From Galerina marginata (Eukaryota > Basidiomycota > Agaricomycetes > Agaricales > Galerinaceae): 64,000 nucleotides of DNA. Position numbers and translations under genes: made by a program. The stretch is taken from contig JAECYW010000017.1 of the NCBI GenBank assembly GCA_023014335.1, forward strand, positions 1,364,001 to 1,428,000. Direction: 5' to 3'. Under the pieces are notes generated by a model. The model made no database searches, was not told where the DNA came from, and was given only the letters and a program-made list of their open reading frames with translations. Of the stretch, positions 45,501-56,735 are shown piece by piece. The stretch's first letter is position 1. Each line of letters starts with the position of its first letter.

Positions 45501-48294
45501 TCGGTAACACAGTCAAGCCGACAACCAGTCCCACTGTCGAAGAAGTCGAAGACATCGACGAATCGAAGGCTAGACAGAAACCAAAAGCAAGTGATAACAT
45601 CCTACTAGAAGAGATAGATCCCCTGAAGGGACCCGAGCCCCCACCTCCCAATGAAGCTTTCAGCTCCAGGACGGCTGCCCCAGAAAGCGGCCAGAAAGGT
45701 CTAAAACCAGAGAAGCCCCGCCGAATACGCATACCAAAGGCAAGAGAAGCAAAACCAGGCCTATCTTCAGCAGGGATATCAGTAGTTTCGATCCGAGGGA
45801 AACTGGGATCTCAAAGAAATGCTGAAGTCGACCTTCGCCTTGATTCTTGCGCTGACGTCACCTTAATTTCGGAGGACTTTTTCAATTCCTTGCTGGATAA
45901 ACCGAAAATAGAGAAAGGAATGCGTATGCGGCTATGGCAACTCACCGATAAGGACTGCGAAATCAAAGGATACGTCCGGATACCGGTCCTCATCAGGGAA
46001 AGCGAGAACGTCATACTTGAACTGGAAGCAGAAGCTTACATTGTCCCTAGGATGACCGTCCCTATTTTACTGGGGGAGGACTTCCAAACGATGTACGAAC
46101 TCCTAATCGATAGGTCAGTTTCAAAAGGCACGATCATCCACTTCAAAGGCACGCCATACTCGATTCCAGGATCGCCAGTAGACAGGACTACCGACTTCGA
46201 TCGCATGAGACAAAGCGCCTACCTAGCCGCTTCGTTCACTCGGAACAAAATCCACCGTAAGAACAAAAAGAAGCGTCGGGAAGCGAAAGCTCGACTCCAA
46301 AGGGATAGGCTGGTAGTCCGTGCAGCAGAAGACGTCAAAATCCGGCCTGATGAATGCAAGCGAATTCCAATAATGGGCTACTTCGAGACCGATAAAGAGT
46401 GGTTCTTTGAGAGGGAAATAGTAGTCTCAGCATCGGACAGTTTCTTGGTGGCACCGAATCTCCTATTCCATTCGTCGAATCCATACATTCCCTTGTCCAA
46501 TACATCGTCGAAACCGAGGATAGTGAGAAAAGGCGACGTCATAGGCCATCTTATAGACCCAGAAGAATACTTTGATAGGGCTACCTCATCAATCGAACAG
46601 AGACACATGCGAGGAAGAGCATCAGTGTATACAGCAATTATTAGGGACAACGCAAACTTACCTCCTAAGGAGGAAGACAGCCTTCCACAAATGGATCACA
46701 CTGACGATCAAGACGTCGATTTAGATGATGATATGACTGGTCCGAAGACGGCGGCGCTACCAGACTTGACAGTCTATCCTTCAGAGAAAATGGAGGAACT
46801 ATTGGACGTAGGCGACTTACCAGAACATCTGAAGGAATCCGCTTGGAAGATGTTACGGTCTCATGTCAACGCGTTTGGTTTCGACGGAAGACTAGGCCAC
46901 CACCCGGGCAAAGTAGGAATACGAACAAAAGAAGGTCAGAAGCCAATTGCACTTCCGATGTATGGCACCTCTCCTGCAAAAAGGAAAATCATAGATGAAC
47001 AAATCGATAAATGGTTTGAGCAAGAAGTGATAGAACCTTCTAACAGCCCGTGGGGTGCACCAGTAGTTATAGCCTATCGCAATGGAAAGCCACGATTCTG
47101 CATCGATTATCGGAAACTGAATGCAGTAACGACGCCGGACGAATTTCCGCTGCCCCGACAGTCAGAAATCCTAGCCTCCCTTTCGGGAGCTAATGTACTC
47201 TCCTGTTTAGATGCTCTATCAGGTTTCACACAACTAGAAATGGATGAAGATCACAAGGAGAAAACCGCGTTTCGAAGCCATCGAGGACTATTCCAATTCA
47301 AGCGGATGCCGTTCGGGTTAAGAAACGGTCCTGCGATATTTCAACGTATTATGCAAGGCATCCTGTCACCATACCTTTGGATATTCTGTCTCGTCTACAT
47401 AGACGACATAGTCGTATATTCGAAAACATACGAGGACCATATAGCTCACCTGGACAAGGTCTTATCAATAATCGAAAGATCAGGTATTACGCTCTCACCT
47501 ACGAAATGTCACCTATTCTACGGCTCGATCTTGCTTTTGGGGCATAAAGTTTCGCGACTAGGCTTATCAACTCACTTAGAAAAGGTGAAAGCGGTTTTGG
47601 AATTAGAACGCCCCAAAAAGCTATCAGAGTTACAATCGTTCTTAGGAATGACGGTGTACTTCTCAGCCTTCATCCCCTACTACGCGGACATATGTGCTCC
47701 GTTATTCTCGATGTTAAGGAAAGGGGCCAAATGGAAGTGGGAAGCCGATCATGAGAAATCGTGGATCGCTCTGAAACTAGCTCTTCAGCAAGCCCCCTTG
47801 CTGGGTCATCCAATGGAAGGGAAACCTTACAGACTTTACACTGACGCTTCAGATATTGCGATCGGTTGCGCTTTACAACAAGTACAGCCAATGAAACTGA
47901 AAGACCTTAGTGGAACAAAAGCGTTCAATACGATCATGAAGGCTTACAAAAACGGTGAACCACCTCCAAAACTCCCGATCATCCTGTCCCAGAAAACTAG
48001 AGACGACAAAATGGAGATGACGTGGGCGGATCCAGTAAACGAAACGGAGGTGCTGGTTGAACGCGTTATCGCTTACTGGTCTAGAACTTTCAAATCGGCA
48101 GAGTCGCGCTATTCAGCAACCGAAAGAGAAGCACTAGCGGCTAAAGAGGGATTAGTACGATTCCAACCTTTCATCGAAGGAGAAGTGATACTACTCGTCA
48201 CGGACCACGCCGCCTTACAATGGGCCAGAACCTATGAAAATTCGAATCGTCGGTTAGCAGCTTGGGGTGCAGTGTTTTCGGCATACGCACCGGG
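42506..48294 (+). CDS. Gypsy Gag-Pol polyprotein, part 1 (Gag, protease, RT, RNase H), interrupted
   Basis: ATG 42506 (MPTQRGGPPPARS) starts a fused Gag-Pol. Gag has long proline-rich and polyglycine tracts (about 44075-44275), a conserved capsid-like region (YFWKVQQLAALGGYIPEALG) and a CCHC zinc knuckle (CKCCGSANHWDKEC, near residue 905). The aspartic protease shows LRLDSCADVTLI, with DSC in place of the usual DSG/DTG. Reverse transcriptase has FCIDYRKLNAVT and the catalytic YIDDIVVYS (about residue 1630). RNase H has YRLYTDASDIAIGCAL. The frame breaks at 48294 after AYAPG, where RC copy 2 is inserted and adds about 22 foreign residues before a stop. Removing the 363 bp insertion joins this exactly in frame to 48658-50497, giving about 2542 residues. 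Confidence 0.92.
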
Positions 48295-48657
48295 TTACAA
48301 GTTCTTACGTAGTAAAAGAACTTGTTTTCCGGCCTGCATAGCAGGCAGAAATGGTTTCTAACGCAATGGTTGGAAATTCTCCCACTCATACTGTGACCCT
48401 GCATGATTTCTGTATCTCAGCCATTACTGGGCCAAATTTTATGATTTTGGTATCAAAAAAATCGTAAAAATCAGGGCCTTTAGGCTTGTTAGATCCGCCT
48501 CATTTTTCTGCTTTTTTTGAGTATAAGATCATCCCAATCGGTTCAGATTTGAGCGGACTACCTATTATTTACTTATTTAACATGTATTTAGATAATAACA
48601 AAAACCCCCAAGGTAAGAACTTGTTTTTGCCATGCGCAGCAATGGCCTCTGAACAAG
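48295..48657 (-). mobile_element. RC element copy 2 (minimal form, one right end)
   Basis: On the minus strand it runs CTTGTTCAGAGGCCATTGCT (from 48657) to GTAAGAACTTGTAA (at 48295), 363 bp in all: one left end and one right end with no filler. Deleting it rejoins CACCGGG to TCTGGAAG, which restores the retroelement RNase H coding sequence (AYAPG joined to LEVIHRPGRMHSNVDPLS) with no duplicated base beyond a one-base ambiguity. This is the shortest copy and probably defines the basic unit. Confidence 0.88.
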
Positions 48658-50497
48658 TCTGGAAGTTATACACAGGCCAGGACGGATGCATTCGAACGTC
48701 GACCCGCTATCACGAATGCCTCGCACACCACCAGCCCACACCTCGCCACCCCGCGACGACATAGCGCCAATCGTAATGCCATCAACTACAGGAGCAGAAA
48801 CCCACTCCGCTCCTTCTCATAAAGTTTCATTTGTAGCCTGGAATATAGAGGAAACACTGGAAGACTTGCCATCTAAAGAATCCTTTATGAGCAATAGGAG
48901 CAGAAGCAAAAATGGAATAAAAACGCGGACCAATGAGACGGAAACTGACAATACTGGCCCGGATGGAGCTTCCAAAAGATCTTGGTTACACGTTCATATG
49001 AATCCGGAAATTCTACGAGAATGGGTATCAGGATACGAATCAAGCAAAGCCTTCAAAACCATATGGACGGATGTTCGATCATCAGGCGAAGAATGGACGC
49101 CAGGGTATAGATTCTTCAAGGACCAAGACAACTTACTGTACTTTAAAGACGCAGATTACAACCCGCGTCTTTGCGTGCCGGAAACGTTCCAAGAGAAACT
49201 TCTCAAAGCCTCACACGAGACAGCGAGTGAGAGCGCTCACTGCAGTCCCGAAAAGCTATGGCAAAAGCTGACCCCACGGTTCTACTGGAAACGAATGAAG
49301 GCAGACATCATTCAATTCTGTCGCACTTGTGACATTTGTCAGAAAACGAAACCTTCCACTTTCAACAAGTGGGGATATCTCATACCTAATCCAATCCCCG
49401 ACCGTCCCTACGCTTCCATATCCATGGACTTCATAGTGAATCTACCGATGTCAAACGGCCACAACGCCATTTTCGTCACTGTCGATCGTCTAACCAAGCA
49501 CGCCAACTTCGTACCGACTACGACAGGACTCAATTCAGAAGATTTTGGTCACCTATTCACGAGGAAAGTCATCAGTCGTTACGGAATACCTGAAAGCATT
49601 ATCACTGACAGAGATCCACGATGGGTGTCCGATTTTTGGAAAGGTGTCGCGGGAGCCCTGAAAATCGCCATGGTCTTGTCATCGTCTCATCATCCCCAAA
49701 TGGACGGCCAAACAGAAGTGGTAAACAAGCTCCTAGCGACTATGCTGCGAGCTTACGTCAATAGTGAAAAGGACGACTGGGCATACTGGATTTACTTACT
49801 AGAATTTGCATATAACTCCACGATTCATTCATCCACAGGAACCGCGCCGTTTTCCCTCCTGCTCGGCTTCAAACCCCGGTCAACCGTGGACTTCCTGCCT
49901 ACATTAGCGCCAGGAGAAGAATCACCTTTAAACAGAGACTCAGAAGACTTCCTTAAAGCAATGGACATGCATAGGGAAAACGCACGTTTAGCCATTGCCT
50001 ATGCCCAACATCAACACGCCTTACAATACAACTCCAAGCGAAAGGAGGCTCCAATTCAAATCGGCGATCGCGTCCTAGTAAATCCTCACTCGCTGGATTG
50101 GGTAGAGTCAAAAGGAGAGGGTTCAAAGCTCACCGCACGATGGATCGGACCATTCGAAGTGATGGACAAGATAAATCCGAATGTATTCCGGCTTCGTTTG
50201 CCAGATAGCTATCCAGGGAGCCCGGTATTCAACGTTGAACATTTGAAGAAATACGTCGAACCGGCCAGCGGGGAGGAGAGAACGCAATTACCGCAAGACC
50301 CGAAGCGAAAAGAACAATCGGAGGAATTTGACGTTGAGCGCATCATAGCTCACAAACGGATTGGGAAGAACAAGACGTTGAAGTATCTAGTCAGATGGGA
50401 AGGATACGGGCCGCAATTTGACCAATGGCTCACGGCACGTGACTTACGAAATTCGCCTGAAGTCCTACGCGAATACAAGACCGAACACGATCTATAA
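48658..50497 (+). CDS. Gypsy Pol part 2: RNase H end, integrase and chromodomain
   Basis: In phase with part 1, the frame reads LEVIHRPGRMHSNVDPLS, then an HHCC-type zinc-binding region (SHETASESAHCSPEKLWQKL, then CRTCDICQKTK). The integrase core shows its acidic residues in SISMDFIVNLP (D), SIITDRDPRWVSDFW (D) and HHPQMDGQTEVVNKLL (E). A GPY/F-like region follows (ARWIGPFEVMDKINPNVFRL), then a chromodomain (DVERIIAHKRIGKNKTLKYL, then VRWEGYGPQFDQWLTARDLR). The chromodomain probably directs integration to modified chromatin. As it stands, the first ATG is 48686, so this half could be expressed alone only from an internal start. Confidence 0.92.
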
Positions 50498-50971
50498 AAT
50501 CTCTTCCTCACCACCACTCCAACGGCTACAATCGTCGCGATCCCTAACTACCTTCGAAATTCTCAAGCTAACTCTTCCTTACGACGACACGAACATCAAC
50601 CTACCTCACCCTCTCACTAAAACTCGCGGTTACAGAACTACGCGCAACGATGGCATCCTATTTATCTACTAGAAATCACCTGGCCGGCGAGCCAAAGATA
50701 CGCACCATTATTTCCATTTCTATTTTCGTTATGATAGCCCTAACTCAGCCCATTTCCCCGCAGATAGCTTCGAGAGGTTCGCGAGAGGCTCGCTGGGTTT
50801 CAACACCAAAAAAGGAAAAACACGCAGGTCAAAGCGTGTCCTTTAAGAGGACCTTTGAGGAATTAAACCCCGTTATCCTCCCTTTCTTTCCTTCCTTTCC
50901 CTCAAATCGATCCCCAGGCATACCTGGTGGTTTTGACGCGAGAGGCCCAACTCGGCAGGATTCTCCGAGCC

Positions 50972-51114
50972 ATGGCTAGCCCTCCGATTATGCGCAGCGA
51001 CCGAGGAGCCCCTCTTCTTCAAAGAGTAGGGCCCGATCTTATTCGAGACGACCAAGGTAAAATCCCGAACATAGCTACCCTAGGCCACGACTGGACCGAC
51101 TGGATTGCTTTAAA
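50972..51114 (+). CDS. Gypsy third ORF, 5' fragment (before RC insertion)
   Basis: ATG 50972 begins MASPPIMRSDRGAPLLQRVG, then GHDWTDWIALN, where RC copy 3 is inserted at 51115. The 143 bases here plus 2536 bases at 54169-56704 give exactly 893 codons, so the two parts were one ORF. The frame remains open upstream of this ATG, so the true start could be earlier. The product is not recognised. Confidence 0.75.
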
Positions 51115-51297
51115 CTTGGTCAGAGGCCATTGCTGCGCATGGCAAAAACAAGTTCTTACTTTGTTGGTGTGTGTTACGACATAAATACATGTTAAATAAG
51201 TAAATAATATGTAGTCCGCTCAAATCTGAACCGATTGGGATGATCTTATACTCAAAAAAAGCAGAAAAATAAGGCGAATCTAACAGGCCTAAAACGG

Positions 51298-51315
51298 CCT
51301 GGTCACGTGACCAGG
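51298..51315. repeat. 18 bp perfect palindrome at left-end/array junction
   Basis: CCTGGTCACGTGACCAGG is its own complement. It lies exactly between the left end and the first repeat unit; the same palindrome is at 61770-61787 in RC copy 4 and a partial form is in copy 1 near 34755. The minimal copy 2 lacks it. Confidence 0.85.
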
Positions 51316-53982
51316 AAAGCCCTGATTTTTACGATTTTTTTGATACCAAGATCATAAAAATTGGCCCAGTAATGGCTGAGATACAGAAACCATGCAGGGT
51401 CACTATAGCAGTGGGAGAATTTCCAACCATTGCGTTAGAAACCATTTATGCCTGCTATGCAGGCCGGAAAACAAGTTCTTTTACTACGTAAGAACTTGTA
51501 ACAAGATTAATTAATTGACTACAATAAGAACTTGTAACAAGATTAATTCTTACATCACTTAGCTTTTATCGGATTGCCTTGAAACAAAGTGTGTAATTAT
51601 CAGAAAAATCAGGGCTAAAAGATGGTGTCACATGCGTATTGTCACATCTTGATGTGACTTACCAAATGCGGAATATTGTTGAAATACATAGTAAATAAGC
51701 CATATTGAGGGTTCTTAAGGGTTTTAAAAGAAAATAAAAATACTGATTATTTTTCTTTACCTAACAGGTGGTCTGTGCGCACATATCACATGACATATCC
51801 CTGAGAATATTTTTGTCCAAGTTGGTGCATTACCAAATCCAAGGCAATTGCACAAAGTCCTGCTGTGAGTTTGATTATGTAAGCTTCTAGAACATTATTT
51901 TTATGTTATTTGGTCATGCTTTGCAATGTTTGGTGTGCCTTTTATGGGTTATCCAGTCAGTTTAACACCAATTTTCGCATTTTCACCAAGTTGAGCTGAC
52001 TGTTTGCCTGATTTGGACACCATGACATCATTGCAAAACATATGTAAATATTTGTACATTATTCTATATTGGTCTGGGCGACACATTTTAGCATATCTAG
52101 CTCATTCAAATCTGTTTTAAGCATAAATTCACACAAATTTGCGCTTTTTGGGTCGTGTGAACAAGTCACATGACCTAATCAACCCTGGATACACATACCA
52201 CATGAAAGCCCTGATTTTTACGATTTTTTTGATACCAAGATCATAAAAATTGGCCCAGTAATGGCTGAGATACAGAAACCATGCAGGGTCACTATAGCAG
52301 TGGGAGAATTTCCAACCATTGCGTTAGAAACCATTTATGCCTGCTATGCAGGCCGGAAAACAAGTTCTTTTACTACGTAAGAACTTGTAACAAGATTAAT
52401 TAATTGACTACAATAAGAACTTGTAACAAGATTAATTCTTACATCACTTAGCTTTTATCGGATTGCCTTGAAACAAAGTGTGTAATTATCAGAAAAATCA
52501 GGGCTAAAAGATGGTGTCACATGCGTATTGTCACATCTTGATGTGACTTACCAAATGCGGAATATTGTTGAAATACATAGTAAATAAGCCATATTGAGGG
52601 TTCTTAAGGGTTTTAAAAGAAAATAAAAATACTGATTATTTTTCTTTACCTAACAGGTGGTCTGTGCGCACATATCACATGACATATCCCTGAGAATATT
52701 TTTGTCCAAGTTGGTGCATTACCAAATCCAAGGCAATTGCACAAAGTCCTGCTGTGAGTTTGATTATGTAAGCTTCTAGAACATTATTTTTATGTTATTT
52801 GGTCATGCTTTGCAATGTTTGGTGTGCCTTTTATGGGTTATCCAGTCAGTTTAACACCAATTTTCGCATTTTCACCAAGTTGAGCTGACTGTTTGCCTGA
52901 TTTGGACACCATGACATCATTGCAAAACATATGTAAATATTTGTACATTATTCTATATTGGTCTGGGCGACACATTTTAGCATATCTAGCTCATTCAAAT
53001 CTGTTTTAAGCATAAATTCACACAAATTTGCGCTTTTTGGGTCGTGTGAACAAGTCACATGACCTAATCAACCCTGGATACACATACCACATGAAAGCCC
53101 TGATTTTTACGATTTTTTTGATACCAAGATCATAAAAATTGGCCCAGTAATGGCTGAGATACAGAAACCATGCAGGGTCACTATAGCAGTGGGAGAATTT
53201 CCAACCATTGCGTTAGAAACCATTTATGCCTGCTATGCAGGCCGGAAAACAAGTTCTTTTACTACGTAAGAACTTGTAACAAGATTAATTAATTGACTAC
53301 AATAAGAACTTGTAACAAGATTAATTCTTACATCACTTAGCTTTTATCGGATTGCCTTGAAACAAAGTGTGTAATTATCAGAAAAATCAGGGCTAAAAGA
53401 TGGTGTCACATGCGTATTGTCACATCTTGATGTGACTTACCAAATGCGGAATATTGTTGAAATACATAGTAAATAAGCCATATTGAGGGTTCTTAAGGGT
53501 TTTAAAAGAAAATAAAAATACTGATTATTTTTCTTTACCTAACAGGTGGTCTGTGCGCACATATCACATGACATATCCCTGAGAATATTTTTGTCCAAGT
53601 TGGTGCATTACCAAATCCAAGGCAATTGCACAAAGTCCTGCTGTGAGTTTGATTATGTAAGCTTCTAGAACATTATTTTTATGTTATTTGGTCATGCTTT
53701 GCAATGTTTGGTGTGCCTTTTATGGGTTATCCAGTCAGTTTAACACCAATTTTCGCATTTTCACCAAGTTGAGCTGACTGTTTGCCTGATTTGGACACCA
53801 TGACATCATTGCAAAACATATGTAAATATTTGTACATTATTCTATATTGGTCTGGGCGACACATTTTAGCATATCTAGCTCATTCAAATCTGTTTTAAGC
53901 ATAAATTCACACAAATTTGCGCTTTTTGGGTCGTGTGAACAAGTCACATGACCTAATCAACCCTGGATACACATACCACATG
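51316..53982 (+). repeat. Tandem array, three 889 bp units
   Basis: Units start at 51316, 52205 and 53094 (AAAGCCCTGATTTTTACG), each 889 bp; a fourth partial unit (the terminal right end) starts at 53983. Every stretch compared by eye between the units is identical. Each unit is one right end (about 185 bp) plus AT-rich filler, including a short duplicated GAACTTGTAACAAGATTAAT that accounts for the extra 44 bp relative to the 845 bp units of copy 4. Confidence 0.93.
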
Positions 53983-54168
53983 AAAGCCCTGATTTTTACG
54001 ATTTTTTTGATACCAAGATCATAAAAATTGGCCCAGTAATGGCTGAGATACAGAAACCATGCAGGGTCACTATAGCAGTGGGAGAATTTCCAACCATTGC
54101 GTTAGAAACCATTTATGCCTGCTATGCAGGCCGGAAAACAAGTTCTTTTACTACGTAAGAACTTGTAA

Positions 54169-56704
54169 TTGCGACATTGATAAGGTACCGACGGAGGCTC
54201 GTATATTCAAGAACTTCGAAGACCGTAAATGGACGATCGAACCAATCACTGCCTCAGGTCGTTACCTCGAGCTTGACTGGGCAGCGGAGCCTGACTGGTA
54301 CCGACATACACATCATTGGCGCGGGTTCATCCCAGTCGACAACGGAATTTCTACGGACGTCCCTTGGTACGCGAAAATGGATCAAGCTATACCATTACAC
54401 GACGTCGGCCCAAACCCTCCAGGCCCGAACCAACGTTTCTTTGTGAATAGAGATTCAGCTAGGAGATATCAGTCTAAGTACCAAAACATCCGCAGCCTCG
54501 TGGAAGACATTTCAGCGGCCGTCTTGCAACATTCGCCGTGCGGACTACCTTCGGACATCAACCCTTTCATATTGGACGACGCTTTCCGCTCTGAATCGCT
54601 CCTTCAACGAGCAGGCGCCGAAATAAGACGGTCTATACTGGATCATATAGGCTGGCTCCGATGGCTACGCGCAGCCCTGCCGGACATATCGCGGAAAATG
54701 GACTCTAGAATGGCGTCGCGATTCGAAACGGCTTGCGATTTATCACTACCATCCCGAGGCGTCGTCCTAGATCTAACCAGGGATTGGACCGAAATAAATA
54801 TTCCCCTCCTTCTGACGAACAACGTCCCTATCTACTACATGTGGGGCTTGGAAGAACGCATGGAAGAAAGGCTGTCGAAATTAAACCCCCATTTGATAGC
54901 CTTGGCTCCCCAGGATAACCGAGTAGTATTCACCGACGATGAACGAGACGACGCCTGGGAACGAGCGGCAGCAAATTCGACCAGATTCGACAACTATTTC
55001 CAACCGCGATATCCTGCAACGCCAATTAGCCACGGGAGCTACGAAATGGACGCTGTGTTCTACGTCGTCGACTTCGAAGGATGGAGAAGGCGACAGCTCC
55101 ATCCCAAGGCTGAACCAACCCTGTACTCCGCTGCTTTCGACTTCCAAACGACCACCGAAGGCGACTTGACCATCGTAACCTTCTGGAGATGGAGGAAGAA
55201 GACTGGCTCGTCTCCACTACGATCGCCTACCACAGAGGGAAACTACGACGACATTCTATACTCGGAAGACGAGCGCGTTATTAGAGAATTATTCAAGTTC
55301 AAGTTCGCTCCAACCAAGGAATTGAAGTACGACATCGAAACGGGTTTACCTTCCGAAGACGACGACGACTCCGATTCCGTCGATGCAGCTAGAGGACCGT
55401 CACGCACGAACATTACGGGTGAATACCGAGGGAATACAGAAGGCGACAGCGATAGTCCACCCAGTGAATCCGACGTCGAGATGAGCACTATACCAATCGA
55501 CTCTCTTTCGACGCCATATCTGCTTACCCGTCTCGGATCGTCTTCGGTGGAGGAATCACCATATCTCACCAAAGACGATACGATCGCGAACATAACTTCA
55601 TGGCGCAACGTGGCCCGAAGAATCGTAGACGCTGAAGGAGAACCTCCCAGTCCAATTGTGCCCGCCCATAATCGATCAGCCTCCCCACGTCCAACCCTTT
55701 CAGGACACATCGTACCTCGTCAAAGACCCGCTGCCTTATTCAACCATCATCTCCGAGAAATTGGAAGTCGTCTAACGTACCAGACATCGCTATTTTCAAT
55801 CGAGGAATCCGAAAGGTGGAACCCCCTGCTCTTCGAACACGGAGTCTTGATGCTACCAGACCCGCGCGCCGAAGTTCGAATGCGTTACTTCGCAAACTGT
55901 GTTTACGAAGCGCGCTTTCTAAGCGCGCTACTCCGCATCGCAATCGAACATCGGTGGTCCTTCCGCATCGGAATCCCCGCCTCGCTCTTCACCAGATTTG
56001 CCCCTCGCGAAGTCCCGCACTTGGAACGTATCAGAGCCTCAACGTTATACGATCCCGACTTCTCGGAAGCGCCGTTCATATTTACCAACTTAACGTCCTT
56101 CATCGCGATGTACCTCGGCAAGATCATGGATGTTCTACAACGCCCGCACGCGCAAGCGCTTATCGCCATGGGAGGGCCGAGCAGCTGGATAGCACAGTAT
56201 TGGGGAGGGGACAGTCTCATTTATCAACTAATGAGGGGACCATCTATCCAAACGACAGTTCATGGAGCAGGAATGAATGATGTACGTTACGAACACCCCT
56301 TCAACGTCCATTGGGATAGAGTCACCGCGCAGGAGATATCCTTCATATTCGGCCATGTCCCTCACTCGACTGATCACCGTCAAGATCGATGGCTTTTCCC
56401 GCCCCCACACATCCTCGAAGAATTCTGCGACCACTGGACTGGTGAATGGAACGCGGGCCTCGAGTCTATTTTCCTTTACATCGCACGTCGCGTTAAATCT
56501 TCACCCCCCGAAACCGAACCCAGATCGCGCGGTGCATGGAAGACCTTCCTCCGAACGTACAACCGCGGCCCGCTCGGCCCAGGTTATGTTTTATCGACAG
56601 CCGACGTAACCGATATCTTCAAAGGAATCGAGCAAGTCAACCTACCTCGAACTTGGGACCACACTCGCCTGTCAGACATCTTTGTACCCAAACGCGCCGA
56701 CTAA
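54169..56704 (+). CDS. Gypsy third ORF, main part; unknown protein
   Basis: In frame with 50972-51114, it encodes about 845 further residues: CDIDKVPTEARIFKNFEDRK, then LELDWAAEPDWYRHTHHWRG, an acidic middle (GLPSEDDDDSDSVD), then a C-terminal half rich in aromatic motifs (MRYFANCVYEARFLSALLRI, then SSWIAQYWGGDSLIYQLMRG, then FNVHWDRVTAQEISFIFGHV). Stop at 56702-56704. I see no envelope features: no signal peptide and no clear transmembrane helices. It lies downstream of the chromodomain, where most Gypsy elements have nothing. Intact over 2.5 kb, so probably under selection in the element. The right end of RC copy 3 supplies an in-frame ATG at 54059 that could drive a fused product. Function unknown. 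Confidence 0.8.
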
Positions 56705-56720
56705 CACATGATGCAACTAG

Positions 56721-56733
56721 AAATTGGGAGGGC
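56721..56733 (+). other. Candidate polypurine tract
   Basis: AAATTGGGAGGGC just before the 3' LTR is the expected position of the plus-strand primer for retroelement DNA synthesis. It is short and interrupted by TT, so the call is tentative. Confidence 0.4.
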
Positions 56734-56735
56734 TT

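Larger units (their letters stand above)
51115..54168 (+). mobile_element. RC element copy 3 (four right-end units)
   Basis: It begins CTTGGTCAGAGGCCATTGCT and ends GTAAGAACTTGTAA, 3054 bp. A left end of about 180 bp leads to an 18 bp palindrome (51298-51315), then three identical-looking 889 bp units, then a final right end. Deleting it joins TTTAAA to TTGCGAC, restoring Gypsy ORF3 in frame (WIALNCDIDKVPT) with no target duplication. No protein gene is inside, apart from the short outward frame in each right end. Confidence 0.9.

Noticed and set aside
50498..50971. Separate small genes between integrase and ORF3
   Set aside because: The frames here overlap the end of pol or are short and unstructured; the stretch is best seen as spacer or leader for ORF3.
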